Source: Erwinia_E haradaeae_G
GTDB lineage: Bacteria; Pseudomonadota; Gammaproteobacteria; Enterobacterales; Enterobacteriaceae
NCBI RefSeq assembly: GCF_900698955.1
Contig: NZ_LR217720.1
Span: 434,001 to 498,000, forward strand
Direction of reading: 5' to 3'
Length of the DNA stretch: 64,000 bases
This document shows, one piece after another, positions 48,344 to 57,630 of the stretch. Numbering within the stretch: the first letter of the stretch is position 1; the number at the start of each line of letters is the position of its first letter. The notes under the pieces are model-generated. The model was not told the origin of the DNA, ran no database searches, and saw only the letters and a program-made list of their open reading frames with translations. A program made the position numbers and the translations under genes.

Positions 48344-50077
48344 TTACATACGCTCCACAGTGTCAATACCTAAAGTATTTAATCCACATTTTAGAGTTTT
48401 TGCTGTTAATAATGCCAATTTTAGATAGGTTGTTTTTTTCTTTTGGTCTTTTTCTTCTAGAATTTGACAGCTCTCATAGAACTGAGAGAAGATAGATGCG
48501 ACATTATATAAATAAGAACACATGATATGCGGTAAGCCATCACAGGCAACCTTGCTGATTGTTTCTTCAAACTGTAGTAAACTGATAGCTAGTTCTACTG
48601 AGATATTATTTAAAAGATATGTGGATCCGATAATATCTCTATTTGGATCGATTCCAGACTTACGAAAGATTGATACCACACGAGTATATGCATATTGCAT
48701 ATATGGCGCTGTATTACCTTTAAATGATAACATATTATCCCAATCAAATATATAGTCAGTAGTGCGATGTTTGGAAAGATCGGCGTATTTCACAGCACCA
48801 ATACCTATAATTATTGCTAACTTCTGTAGTTCATTGTGTGAGATGTGTGGATTTTTCTCTACTATAAGCTGAGAAGCACGATGGACTGCTTCATCTAATA
48901 AATGAGATAGCTTAATAGTATCACCGGTACGTGTTTTGAAAGGCTTACCGTCCTTACCTAAAACCATACCAAGCATATGATGTTCTAACTGTAAATCTTT
49001 TGGTATATATCCAGCTTTACGTGCAATAGTCCATGCTTGTGTAAGATGTTTATTTTGACGGGAATCTATATAATAGATTATGCGATCAGCGTGCAATACT
49101 TCATATCGATATTTAGCACAAGCTATATCTGTAGTGGTATATAGATATCCACCATCTTTTTTCTGAATAATGACGCCTACATGATCTCCTAATTGATTGC
49201 GGTGTTCATCCAGGAATACGACGGTGGCGCCGTGGCTGGATACAGCAAGATTCTTATATTTTAAATCAGATACGATATCTTCCATCATATGCTGATATAA
49301 GCTTTCTCCCATAGTATCTGTAGGTTTAAGTGTTACATTCATACGATCATACAATAGTTGATTTTTTTTCATAGTGATATCAACTAACTGACTCCAGAGT
49401 TTTCGGTAATATTTATTTCCACTTTGAAGTTTAACAACATAGCTACGCGCACGTTTAGCAAATTCAATATCATTATCATAATTTTTTTTAGCCTCACGAT
49501 ATAAAGTTTCTAGGTGCGTAAGACTAATTTCTTGATAGTCTGTAATATTTTTTTTTTCTAAAAATGCAATGAGCATACCAAAGTGAGTACCCCAATCACC
49601 AATGTGATTAGCACGAATGACATTATGACCGAGAAACTCTAAAGTTCGTACGATGGCATCACCAATAATCGTAGAACGTAAATGGCCAACATGCATTTCT
49701 TTCGCGACATTTGGTGAGGAGTAATCTACAACTATGGTTTTTTGTTGAATAACCGAAACGCCAAGTTTTTCTGTTGTCAATGCATGGTCAATTTGTACAG
49801 ATAACCACTTAGAGTCAAGGAAAATATTAAGAAACCCTGGACTCATAATTTCTACTTTTTTCGCGATATCATGCAAATTTAGATTCTGCAGAACGCGTTG
49901 AGCGAGTTTTTGTGGCGCTATATTTAGAGTTTTAGCTAATGCCATTACACCATTAACCTGGTAATCACCAAATTTTGATTTTTCTGATTTACGAACTTGA
50001 GCTTGATAATGTACTGGGGCACCTGCTAAAACCATAGCTTGAGAAATATGCTGTATGAGGAAATTCTGTATATTCAC
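48344..50077 (-). CDS. argS: Arginyl-tRNA synthetase
   Basis: 577 residues, identical in length to E. coli ArgS. The N-terminal Add1 domain is followed by the class I catalytic domain with the HIGH-type motif in KEMHVGHLRSTIIGD, and GWGD-region equivalents (NHIGDWGTHFGMLI). The family lacks a canonical KMSKS. The C-terminus, LKCGLNTLGIDTVERM, is conserved and makes the anticodon-binding all-alpha domain. The start is GTG with GAAGGTG upstream; MNIQNFLIQHISQAM fits E. coli MNIQALLSEKVRQAM. A run of ten A in the coding strand (49548-49557), the longest coding homopolymer I saw, is in frame. It is downstream of trxB on the same strand but 613 bases away. Confidence 0.97.
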   Translation of the reverse strand: MNIQNFLIQHISQAMVLAGAPVHYQAQVRKSEKSKFGDYQVNGVMALAKTLNIAPQKLAQRVLQNLNLHDIAKKVEIMSPGFLNIFLDSKWLSVQIDHALTTEKLGVSVIQQKTIVVDYSSPNVAKEMHVGHLRSTIIGDAIVRTLEFLGHNVIRANHIGDWGTHFGMLIAFLEKKNITDYQEISLTHLETLYREAKKNYDNDIEFAKRARSYVVKLQSGNKYYRKLWSQLVDITMKKNQLLYDRMNVTLKPTDTMGESLYQHMMEDIVSDLKYKNLAVSSHGATVVFLDEHRNQLGDHVGVIIQKKDGGYLYTTTDIACAKYRYEVLHADRIIYYIDSRQNKHLTQAWTIARKAGYIPKDLQLEHHMLGMVLGKDGKPFKTRTGDTIKLSHLLDEAVHRASQLIVEKNPHISHNELQKLAIIIGIGAVKYADLSKHRTTDYIFDWDNMLSFKGNTAPYMQYAYTRVVSIFRKSGIDPNRDIIGSTYLLNNISVELAISLLQFEETISKVACDGLPHIMCSYLYNVASIFSQFYESCQILEEKDQKKKTTYLKLALLTAKTLKCGLNTLGIDTVERM

Positions 50078-50690
50078 TTTTTCACCTTCATCTATTAATG
50101 CATATATGTCTATGAGACACTCTTGTAATAGCAGATCATAAGAGTATTCTAGTATATTACTTTTTCTTAAAGGAGTTAGTCACTTACAATAATCTTAGTT
50201 TCTCATATAGAATGGATTAATGTAATTAATTTTTCATTCTATATGAGGCATGCACTACAATAATCATTAAAATAAGTATTTATAACTATGTAATAAATAG
50301 ATTTGTAGACGCGTACGCGTATATGGCATCATTTTGATGCAATGTTGATAACACAAATTAATAATAGACGATAGGTATTTTGGAAAGATTTCCTTAAAAA
50401 ATATAAAATCTCGCTTTTATTAAACAACTGACTTTTTTTCGCCATCGCATCACCACAGTTAGAATGTTGATGTAATAATATGTACTACTTAACAGTATAT
50501 AGTAATCTATAATGTTATCAGTGAAGAATAGAAGCGGCACTAAGAATAGATGAATACAATAGTTTTCCGCTAAGAAAACATTAGTTTTTATATACTCTAT
50601 CTAGATAAGATAAACACAATAAATCTTGATTTTTTTATACAGCTCTTATAGTTCGATGTATAATATATAGTAGCTGAGTGCTTTTGTTCT
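50078..50690. other. Spacer trxB-argS with a 13-bp perfect hairpin
   Basis: No gene. The structure at 50202-50247 has exact arms CTCATATAGAATG/CATTCTATATGAG, and its 20-base loop holds a second stem ATTAAT/ATTAAT. It lies 125 bases upstream of the argS start and 440 bases downstream of trxB. No T run follows on the minus strand, so a 5' leader element for argS or a chance structure are both open. Confidence 0.6.
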
Positions 50691-51644
50691 TTACATAAAT
50701 GAATCCAGGTAATATTCAGCATCACGTGCTGCCATACAACCAGTCCCCGCGGCAGTAATAGCTTGTCTATAGATATAATCTGCGACGTCTCCAGCCGCAA
50801 AAACACCGGGAATGCTGCTTTGCGTGGCATTGCCATTCGTGCCTGATTGCACTTGAATATAACCGTTATTCAGTATAAGCTGATTATGAAATAATGCAGT
50901 GTTTGGGGTGTGTCCAATGGCGATAAATACTGCTGCAACGGTTATATTTTTTATTTCTGCGTTTTTTGTGGATCGTAATTGTAGCGCGGTTACTCCATTT
51001 TGATCGCCTAATACTAAATCTAGTGTAGAGTTTGTATGAAGAATAATTTTTCTATTGTTTATTTTTTGATATAGATGCTTCACAAGTATTTTTTCAGCAC
51101 GAAAGGAATCTCTACGGTGAATAAGATGTACTTCAGAGGCGATATTCGCAAGGTATAAGGCTTCTTCTATTGCGGTATTCCCACCACCAACAACCGCGAC
51201 TCTCTGATTTCGATACAAAAATCCATCACATACTGCACATGCAGACACACCGCGTCCTTTAAATTCTTCTTCTGAAGGTAGTCCAAGATAACGAGCTGAC
51301 GCACCTGTAGCGATGATTAAAGCATCAGTAGTATACTGATTTTGATCACCATTTAAGGTAAATGGTCTATTTTTTAGATCAACATTCACGATACAATCGT
51401 CAATGATTTCAGTATGGAATTTAAGTGCATGCATATGCATTCTATCCATTAACATTGGACCTGTCAAATGACAGGCATCTCCTGGCCAGTTTTCAACCTC
51501 AGTCGTGGTCGTTAATTGCCCACCTTTTTCTAATCCTGTCACTAATGTTGGATGTAAGTTAGCACGCGCTGCATAGATCGCTGCAGTATATCCCGCAGGA
51601 CCAGAACCTAAAATTAGTAATTTACTATGTTTAACCTTCTGCAT
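50691..51644 (-). CDS. trxB: Thioredoxin reductase (NADPH)
   Basis: 317 residues from the ATG at 51644 (E. coli 321). The FAD-binding Rossmann motif is LLILGSGPAGYTAAIYAARA, the redox-active CxxC is CAVC in SACAVCDGF, the NADPH motif is VAVVGGGNTAIEEALYL, and the C-terminal FAD block is GVFAAGDVADYIYRQ. It recycles thioredoxin for ribonucleotide reduction, sulfate reduction and protein disulfides, the second being relevant given cysB. The open frame runs 8 codons further up, but MQKVKHSKLLILGSG with GAGGG upstream is the better start. The E. coli CATC active site is CAVC here, a conservative change. It lies 210 bases downstream of lpd. Confidence 0.97.
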   Translation of the reverse strand: MQKVKHSKLLILGSGPAGYTAAIYAARANLHPTLVTGLEKGGQLTTTTEVENWPGDACHLTGPMLMDRMHMHALKFHTEIIDDCIVNVDLKNRPFTLNGDQNQYTTDALIIATGASARYLGLPSEEEFKGRGVSACAVCDGFLYRNQRVAVVGGGNTAIEEALYLANIASEVHLIHRRDSFRAEKILVKHLYQKINNRKIILHTNSTLDLVLGDQNGVTALQLRSTKNAEIKNITVAAVFIAIGHTPNTALFHNQLILNNGYIQVQSGTNGNATQSSIPGVFAAGDVADYIYRQAITAAGTGCMAARDAEYYLDSFM

Positions 51645-51854
51645 TAAAAAACCCTCTTGATTATACAAAAGTAGATACTTGGATTTTCTTTACATGCCTA
51701 ACATGAAAGTTTTATGTCATAAAATGATGTACCTTGAAAATATAAGAATTTAGTAATGAAATATTTGTAAATAACATCTTGTATGTTAATCATTTTATCT
51801 TTTGAATAATTCAGTATGTCTATTAGTCATTAGTTGTTATTCGCTACCAACGAA

Positions 51855-53282
51855 TTATATCTTATGGACTGTGGGGTTAAGAATATCCGTAATACTTCCC
51901 TCAAAGATTTCCGCTGCTAAACCTATTGATTCATATAAGGTAGGATGAGCGTGGATAGTTAATGCGACATCTGCCGCATCACATCCCATTTCAATAGCTA
52001 AAGCTAGTTCACCTAATAACTCACCGCCATTTGTACCAACTACTGCACCACCAATTATACGATGTGTCATTTTATCGCAGATAATCTTAGTTATCCCATT
52101 CGCACAGTTAGAAGCCAATGCGCGGCCTGACGCTGACCATGGAAAGATGGATGTTTTATAATGCATTCCTTTTTTTTGAGCTTCTTTTTCAGTCATGCCA
52201 ACCCATGCCACTTCTGGCTCCGTATACGCAATAGATGGAATGACGATGGGTTCAAAATAATAGTTTTTACCAGAAATGACCTCGGCGGCAATATGACCCT
52301 CATGTATACCTTTATGTGCCAACATTGGTTGGCCCACCACATCACCAATGGCAAAAATATGTGGAATATTAGTACGCATCTGTTTATCGACAGGTATAAA
52401 ACCACAATCATCTATTTTAATACCAGCTTTATTGGCACCACATTTTTTACCATTAGGTGTACGCCCGATTGCCACCAATACTGCGTCATAACGCTGTATA
52501 CTGACACATGCATGCTTATTTTCCATAGTGACATACACACCATCGTTCTTTGTTGTCATAGCTGTTACTTGAGTTTCTAATATGATTTGTAAGCGCTTAG
52601 AAATAGATTTTGTGAATACTTGTATTATATCTACGTCAGCAGGAGGGATTAGTTGATTTGACATTTCAACTATGTCCACTTTTGAACCCAGAGTGCGATA
52701 TAATGAACCCATTTCAAGGCCTATAATGCCACCACCAATGATTAGTAAACGTTCTGGGACTGTTTGTAATGCTAGTGCAGTGGTAGAATCCCAAATACGT
52801 GGGTCTTCATATGGTGCGAGTGGTATGGGCAGAGGAGATGAACCTGTTGCGATAATAGCATGGTTAAAAGCAATAGTAGTAGTAGGACCATCTTGCGATA
52901 TTACTTCTAGTGTATGAGAATTAGTAAATGTACCGATACCTTGTATTATTTGTACCTTACGACTGTGTGCCATTCCAGCCAATCCACCGGTTAATCTCGA
53001 GATGATTTTTTGTTTCCAATTACGAATCTTATCTAGATTGAGCTGAAGATTGCTAAATACTACACCATGATTTTCCAGTGCTTTCGTTTCTTCTACAACT
53101 TTAGATACATGTAGTAAGGCTTTAGAGGGAATGCAACCAACATTCAGACATACACCGCCTAACTCCTTATAACGTTCGACTATAATTGTTTGTAATCCTA
53201 AATCTGCGGCACGAAATGCTGCAGAGTACCCTGCAGGACCAGCTCCAAGTATCACTACCTGAGTTTTAATTTGAGTACGCAT
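51855..53282 (-). CDS. lpd: Dihydrolipoamide dehydrogenase (E3)
   Basis: 475 residues (E. coli 474). The FAD site is VVILGAGPAGYSAAFRAADLG, the redox disulfide is Cys45/Cys50 in GGVCLNVGCIPSKALLH, the NAD-binding motif is LLIIGGGIIGLEMGSLYRTLG, and the C-terminal active-site His-Glu pair is in HAHPTLYES. It reoxidises dihydrolipoamide of pyruvate dehydrogenase, and in E. coli also of 2-oxoglutarate dehydrogenase and the glycine cleavage system. It is third in the aceE-aceF-lpd order, 145 bases after aceF; in E. coli lpd has an additional promoter in this gap. Confidence 0.98.
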   Translation of the reverse strand: MRTQIKTQVVILGAGPAGYSAAFRAADLGLQTIIVERYKELGGVCLNVGCIPSKALLHVSKVVEETKALENHGVVFSNLQLNLDKIRNWKQKIISRLTGGLAGMAHSRKVQIIQGIGTFTNSHTLEVISQDGPTTTIAFNHAIIATGSSPLPIPLAPYEDPRIWDSTTALALQTVPERLLIIGGGIIGLEMGSLYRTLGSKVDIVEMSNQLIPPADVDIIQVFTKSISKRLQIILETQVTAMTTKNDGVYVTMENKHACVSIQRYDAVLVAIGRTPNGKKCGANKAGIKIDDCGFIPVDKQMRTNIPHIFAIGDVVGQPMLAHKGIHEGHIAAEVISGKNYYFEPIVIPSIAYTEPEVAWVGMTEKEAQKKGMHYKTSIFPWSASGRALASNCANGITKIICDKMTHRIIGGAVVGTNGGELLGELALAIEMGCDAADVALTIHAHPTLYESIGLAAEIFEGSITDILNPTVHKI

Positions 53283-53427
53283 GATAATCTCTTTACGATA
53301 ATTGATAATCTAATGATAGAGTTCTATATACAATGAAGTTTTTCATTTATCAAGTTAATAAAATGTTTAGAAAAGCAATTGACTGTGGAATATATTTTGA
53401 TCAGTATACGCCATATTAGAGATGTTC

Positions 53428-54951
53428 TTACATCACGAGCTGGCGAATATCAGATAGTACCTTATTAATGATCGTTATAAATCGTGCGCCATCGGCACCA
53501 TCAATCACACGGTGATCAAAGGAAAGTGAAATAGGCATCATCAGGCGCGGTATAAATGTTATGCCATTCCAGACGGGCTCTATAACTGCTTTAGAGATCC
53601 CGAGAATAGCGACTTCCGGGGCATTAATGATTGGTGAAAAATAAGTTGTACCTAAGTTGCCAATACTAGAAATAGTAAAACAACCACCCTGCATCTCACA
53701 TGAAGTGAGTTTTCCATCACGAGCATTTTGAGATTGTTGAGTTAATTCACGTGAAAGTTCCAGAATACCTTTTGTATTAACATTTTTGTAGACAGGAACT
53801 ACTAACCCATTCGGTGTATCTACTGCTACACCAATGTGAATATATTTTTTTAAAATGAGATACCGTTCATCTTCAGATATAGAACTATTAAAGCGCGGCA
53901 TTTTCTCCAATGCCATCGCGACAGCTTTCATGATAAATATTAATGGAGTGAGTTTTATATCTAGATGGTTTTTTACCGCTTCATGGTTTTGTGTTTTACG
54001 GAATTCCTCTAGATTAGTGATATCTGTTTTATCAAAATGAGTCACATGTGGAATGACCGACCAATTTCTTTTTAAATTGGCACCCGATTTTCTCTGCAGG
54101 CGGCTTATTTCTACGTTTTGCACTTCACCAAACTGGCTATAATTTACCTTTGGCCATTTAGGGATGTCTTCTGATTTATTATTTTTTTTTCTCTCGCTTT
54201 CAGTATATTTTATAGCATTTTGTATGTATTTCTGTATGTCTTCTTGCAGAATGCGTGATTTACTGCCTGTGCCTTGTACCATACTCAGATTGACTCCAAA
54301 TATCCGTGCTAAACGGCGAACTAAGGGGGTTGCGTGCACATACGTATTCGTGGGTGTTAGTGTCTCTTTTTCTTGGTATGGATGAAATCCAATCTTAGAG
54401 TGATAAAGCAGTACGCTTTGTTCAGTATTTATAACCATCAGTAACATACCAGTGCTAACTTGATCTCCGGTTTGCACTGTAATATCGTGTACTTTCCCAG
54501 AAAAAGGTGTCTCAATGGCTATTGAACTCTGTGAATTTCCAATAAAAAAGATAGTATCTGAAGCGGAAATATTTTCGCTAACCTTAACTAAAATATCAAT
54601 AATTGTAACATTGTCACCAACAATTTTTGGCGCATAAATGTTTTTGTAGCAATTATCTGAAGGTAATATTTTTTCTTTTTCCTGTCTATTGTCTATAAAA
54701 GACGGAGAGTGAATATCGTCTACAGCGTCAAAGATCATAATTACTTTTCCAGATTGAACTTTATCTCCTGGTTTAATAGTAATCTCCCGTACAATTCCCG
54801 CATGGGGAGATGGTACTTCCATAGAAGCTTTATCGCCTTCAATCACTAATAAAGATTGTTCATATTCTACTTTATCACCAATCTTAACTAATATTTCAGT
54901 AACTTCAACTATATCTGTTCCAATATTAGGAACCTGGATGGAAATAGCCAT
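53428..54951 (-). CDS. aceF: Dihydrolipoyl acetyltransferase (E2 of pyruvate dehydrogenase), two lipoyl domains, one without the lipoyl lysine
   Basis: 507 residues, against 630 in E. coli, which has three lipoyl domains. Lipoyl domain 1 (about residues 1-75) keeps the lipoylation site EGDKASMEVPSP (Lys41). A second lipoyl-like domain (about 105-178) aligns well, but the matching position is Gln141 (NSQSSIAIETP; codon CAG), so it cannot carry lipoate by the normal route. The E1/E3-binding domain (about 207-245, PLVRRLARIFGVNLSMVQG) and the catalytic domain with His480 in FDHRVIDGADGARF follow. It transfers acetyl groups to CoA. AGGAGG precedes the ATG, 15 bases after aceE. An in-frame A9 tract lies at 54182-54190. 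Confidence 0.96.
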   Translation of the reverse strand: MAISIQVPNIGTDIVEVTEILVKIGDKVEYEQSLLVIEGDKASMEVPSPHAGIVREITIKPGDKVQSGKVIMIFDAVDDIHSPSFIDNRQEKEKILPSDNCYKNIYAPKIVGDNVTIIDILVKVSENISASDTIFFIGNSQSSIAIETPFSGKVHDITVQTGDQVSTGMLLMVINTEQSVLLYHSKIGFHPYQEKETLTPTNTYVHATPLVRRLARIFGVNLSMVQGTGSKSRILQEDIQKYIQNAIKYTESERKKNNKSEDIPKWPKVNYSQFGEVQNVEISRLQRKSGANLKRNWSVIPHVTHFDKTDITNLEEFRKTQNHEAVKNHLDIKLTPLIFIMKAVAMALEKMPRFNSSISEDERYLILKKYIHIGVAVDTPNGLVVPVYKNVNTKGILELSRELTQQSQNARDGKLTSCEMQGGCFTISSIGNLGTTYFSPIINAPEVAILGISKAVIEPVWNGITFIPRLMMPISLSFDHRVIDGADGARFITIINKVLSDIRQLVM

Positions 54952-54966
54952 TTTGTGACCTCCTGG

Positions 54967-57630
54967 TTATGTTAAACAAGGGTTCCTTTTATTAGCATTA
55001 ACATTTAAGTTAGTAATAGCTTGATCTACTTCCTTAATATCAATTATCTTATCTTGAGCTAATGCAGATAATGCAGCAATCACTACATAAGAGGCATTGA
55101 CTTCAAAGTGATTACGCAAATTAGCACGACTATCTGAAAGCCCAAAACCATCAGTACCCAGTACATGATAATTATTACTTGGAACATAGTTGCGTACTTG
55201 TTCAGCAAATAATTTCATATAATCCGTGGAGGCTATAGCAGGTGCTGCATTCATAATTTGAGTAATATATGGAATACGTGGTATCGCAGTAGGATGCAAC
55301 ATATTCCATCGTGCGCATTGTTGACCATCACGTGCAAGTTCTGTGAAAGAGGTCACGCTATATATATCAGATCCTATATCATAATTTTCATAAAGGATAT
55401 CTGCCGCTTGACAAACGTGACGTAAGATAGCTCCTGAACCTAGAAGTTGTACTTTCCCTCTATTACCGTTCTTAGTTCTTAATTTATATATACCTTTACG
55501 AATACCATTTTCTACTCCTACTGGCATACTTGGCATATGATAATTTTCATTTACAGTCGTAATATAATAAAAAATATTTTCTGGTGCATCACCATACATA
55601 CGGGTTAATCCATGATGTATGATTACTGCGAGCTCATAAGCATACGCTGGATCCCAAGAAATACAGTTGGGAATAGTTAACGCATAAATATGGCTATGAC
55701 CATCTGAGTGCTGAAGTCCTTCGCCATTTAGAGTGGTACGTCCTGATGTTCCACCGATGAGAAAACCGCGTGCCTGTTGATCACCAGCCGCCCAAAATAA
55801 GTCACCAATTCGCTGAAAACCGAACATAGAGTAATAGATATAAAAAGGGATCATGGATACATTATTGGTACTATAAGATGTAGCTGCTGCTAACCACGAA
55901 GAGCCTGCACCAATTTCATTAATACCTTCTTGTAAAATCTGCCCTTGTTTGTCTTCTCTATAATAAGCAATTTGTTCACGATCTGATGGATGATACTGTT
56001 GGCCATGAGGATTGTAAATTCCAATCTGTCTGAATAAACCCTCCATACCAAATGTACGTGCTTCATCAGCAATAATTGGTACTAATCGCTCTTTAAGAAC
56101 CGGATGTTTCAGCATTATATTTAAGGCACGAACAAAGGCGACAGTAGTTGATATGTCTTTATGTTGCTTGATTAATAAATTATGGAAATAATCTAGAGAC
56201 GGAATCTCGAGTTTGTCATTACACTGCATTGTACGTGTGGGTAGATATCCACCTAATTTCTTGCGTTGTGCATGCAGGTACTTATATTCCTCTGAATCTT
56301 TTTCAAAAGTTATATACGGTAAGGTATCTATATATTCATCATGAACTGGAATATGAAAACGATCACGGATATAGCGTATGTCCTCTATTTTCATTTTTTT
56401 TACTTGATGAGCAATATTCTTAGCTTCAGTACTTTCACCCATGCCATAACCTTTTACAGTATGAATAAGAACTACAATTGGTTTGTCTTTAACAGACTGC
56501 GCTTTTTTGAGTGCGGCATAAATTTTCTTTGGATCATGACCACCTCGATTTAGTCTCCAGATCTCATCGTCGGTCATGTCTTTGACAAGATCAATAGTTT
56601 CTGGGTATTTTCCGAAGAAATGTTTTCGTATATAGGCACCATTTTTGGATTTAAAAGTTTGATAATCACCATCAACTGTTTCATTCATAATCTGGATTAA
56701 TTTACCACTGACGTCTTTTTGAAAGAGTGGGTCCCAGCGGCTACCCCAGATAACTTTAATGACTTCCCAACCAGCTCCACTAAAAATACCTTCAAGTTCA
56801 TTAATAATCTTACCATTTCCTATGACTGGTCCATCTAAGCGCTGTAAATTACAGTTTATAATAAAAACTAAATTGTTGAGTTTATCTCGTGTGGCAACAG
56901 TAATCGCCCCTTTAGATTCTGGTTCATCCATTTCCCCGTCTCCAAGAAAGGCATAAACAGTTTGAGCAGATGTATCCTTCAGATTACGATGTGCGAGATA
57001 TTTTAAAAACTTAGCTTGATAGATAGCCCCCATAGGACCTAAACCCATGGAAACAGTAGGGAATTGCCAAAAATTTGGCATTAACTTTGGATGTGGGTAC
57101 GAGGATAATCCATTGCCATCGACTTCCTGTCGGAAATTATTCATCATTTCTTCAGTAATCCGGCCTTCAAGAAAAGCACGAGCATATATTCCTGGAGAAA
57201 TATGCCCCTGAAAATACACTAGATCACCCCCATCTTTCATGGTAGATGCACGAAAAAAATGATTAAAGCATACTTCATATATAGTAGCTGCAGATTGGAA
57301 GGAAGCTATATGTCCTCCTAGTTCTAGATTTTTTTTTGAAGCGCGTAAAACCATCATTATTGCATTCCAACGAACAGCATTACAGATATGGCGCTCTAAG
57401 GGAATATTCCCTGGATATAATGGTTCATTGTCCACTGGAATAGAATTAATATAGTTATTATTTGATCTAATCAGATCCCTGTGCATATCATCTTGACGCA
57501 CAATTTTGGATATCTCATCAATCAGGTATTGAGCACGCTCAATACCTTCTTCACGAATCACTGATTTAACTGCCTCTAGCCACTCGTTGGTTTCCATCGG
57601 ATCCACGTCATAGTGTAAATTTTTTGACAT
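54967..57630 (-). CDS. aceE: Pyruvate dehydrogenase E1 component
   Basis: 887 residues, the same length as E. coli AceE (homodimeric type E1). The thiamine-diphosphate motif starts GDGEMDEPESKGA and ends NNLVFIINCN. The conserved HISPGIYARAFLEGRI, GHDPKKIYAAL and GTDGFGLSDSR stretches are present. It decarboxylates pyruvate and acetylates the lipoyl groups of AceF. AAGGAA precedes the ATG. An in-frame A9 tract lies at 57329-57337. It heads the aceE-aceF-lpd operon; the regulator pdhR, which precedes aceE in E. coli, is missing from the 1.6-kb upstream spacer, so pyruvate-responsive repression is probably lost. Confidence 0.98.
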   Translation of the reverse strand: MSKNLHYDVDPMETNEWLEAVKSVIREEGIERAQYLIDEISKIVRQDDMHRDLIRSNNNYINSIPVDNEPLYPGNIPLERHICNAVRWNAIMMVLRASKKNLELGGHIASFQSAATIYEVCFNHFFRASTMKDGGDLVYFQGHISPGIYARAFLEGRITEEMMNNFRQEVDGNGLSSYPHPKLMPNFWQFPTVSMGLGPMGAIYQAKFLKYLAHRNLKDTSAQTVYAFLGDGEMDEPESKGAITVATRDKLNNLVFIINCNLQRLDGPVIGNGKIINELEGIFSGAGWEVIKVIWGSRWDPLFQKDVSGKLIQIMNETVDGDYQTFKSKNGAYIRKHFFGKYPETIDLVKDMTDDEIWRLNRGGHDPKKIYAALKKAQSVKDKPIVVLIHTVKGYGMGESTEAKNIAHQVKKMKIEDIRYIRDRFHIPVHDEYIDTLPYITFEKDSEEYKYLHAQRKKLGGYLPTRTMQCNDKLEIPSLDYFHNLLIKQHKDISTTVAFVRALNIMLKHPVLKERLVPIIADEARTFGMEGLFRQIGIYNPHGQQYHPSDREQIAYYREDKQGQILQEGINEIGAGSSWLAAATSYSTNNVSMIPFYIYYSMFGFQRIGDLFWAAGDQQARGFLIGGTSGRTTLNGEGLQHSDGHSHIYALTIPNCISWDPAYAYELAVIIHHGLTRMYGDAPENIFYYITTVNENYHMPSMPVGVENGIRKGIYKLRTKNGNRGKVQLLGSGAILRHVCQAADILYENYDIGSDIYSVTSFTELARDGQQCARWNMLHPTAIPRIPYITQIMNAAPAIASTDYMKLFAEQVRNYVPSNNYHVLGTDGFGLSDSRANLRNHFEVNASYVVIAALSALAQDKIIDIKEVDQAITNLNVNANKRNPCLT

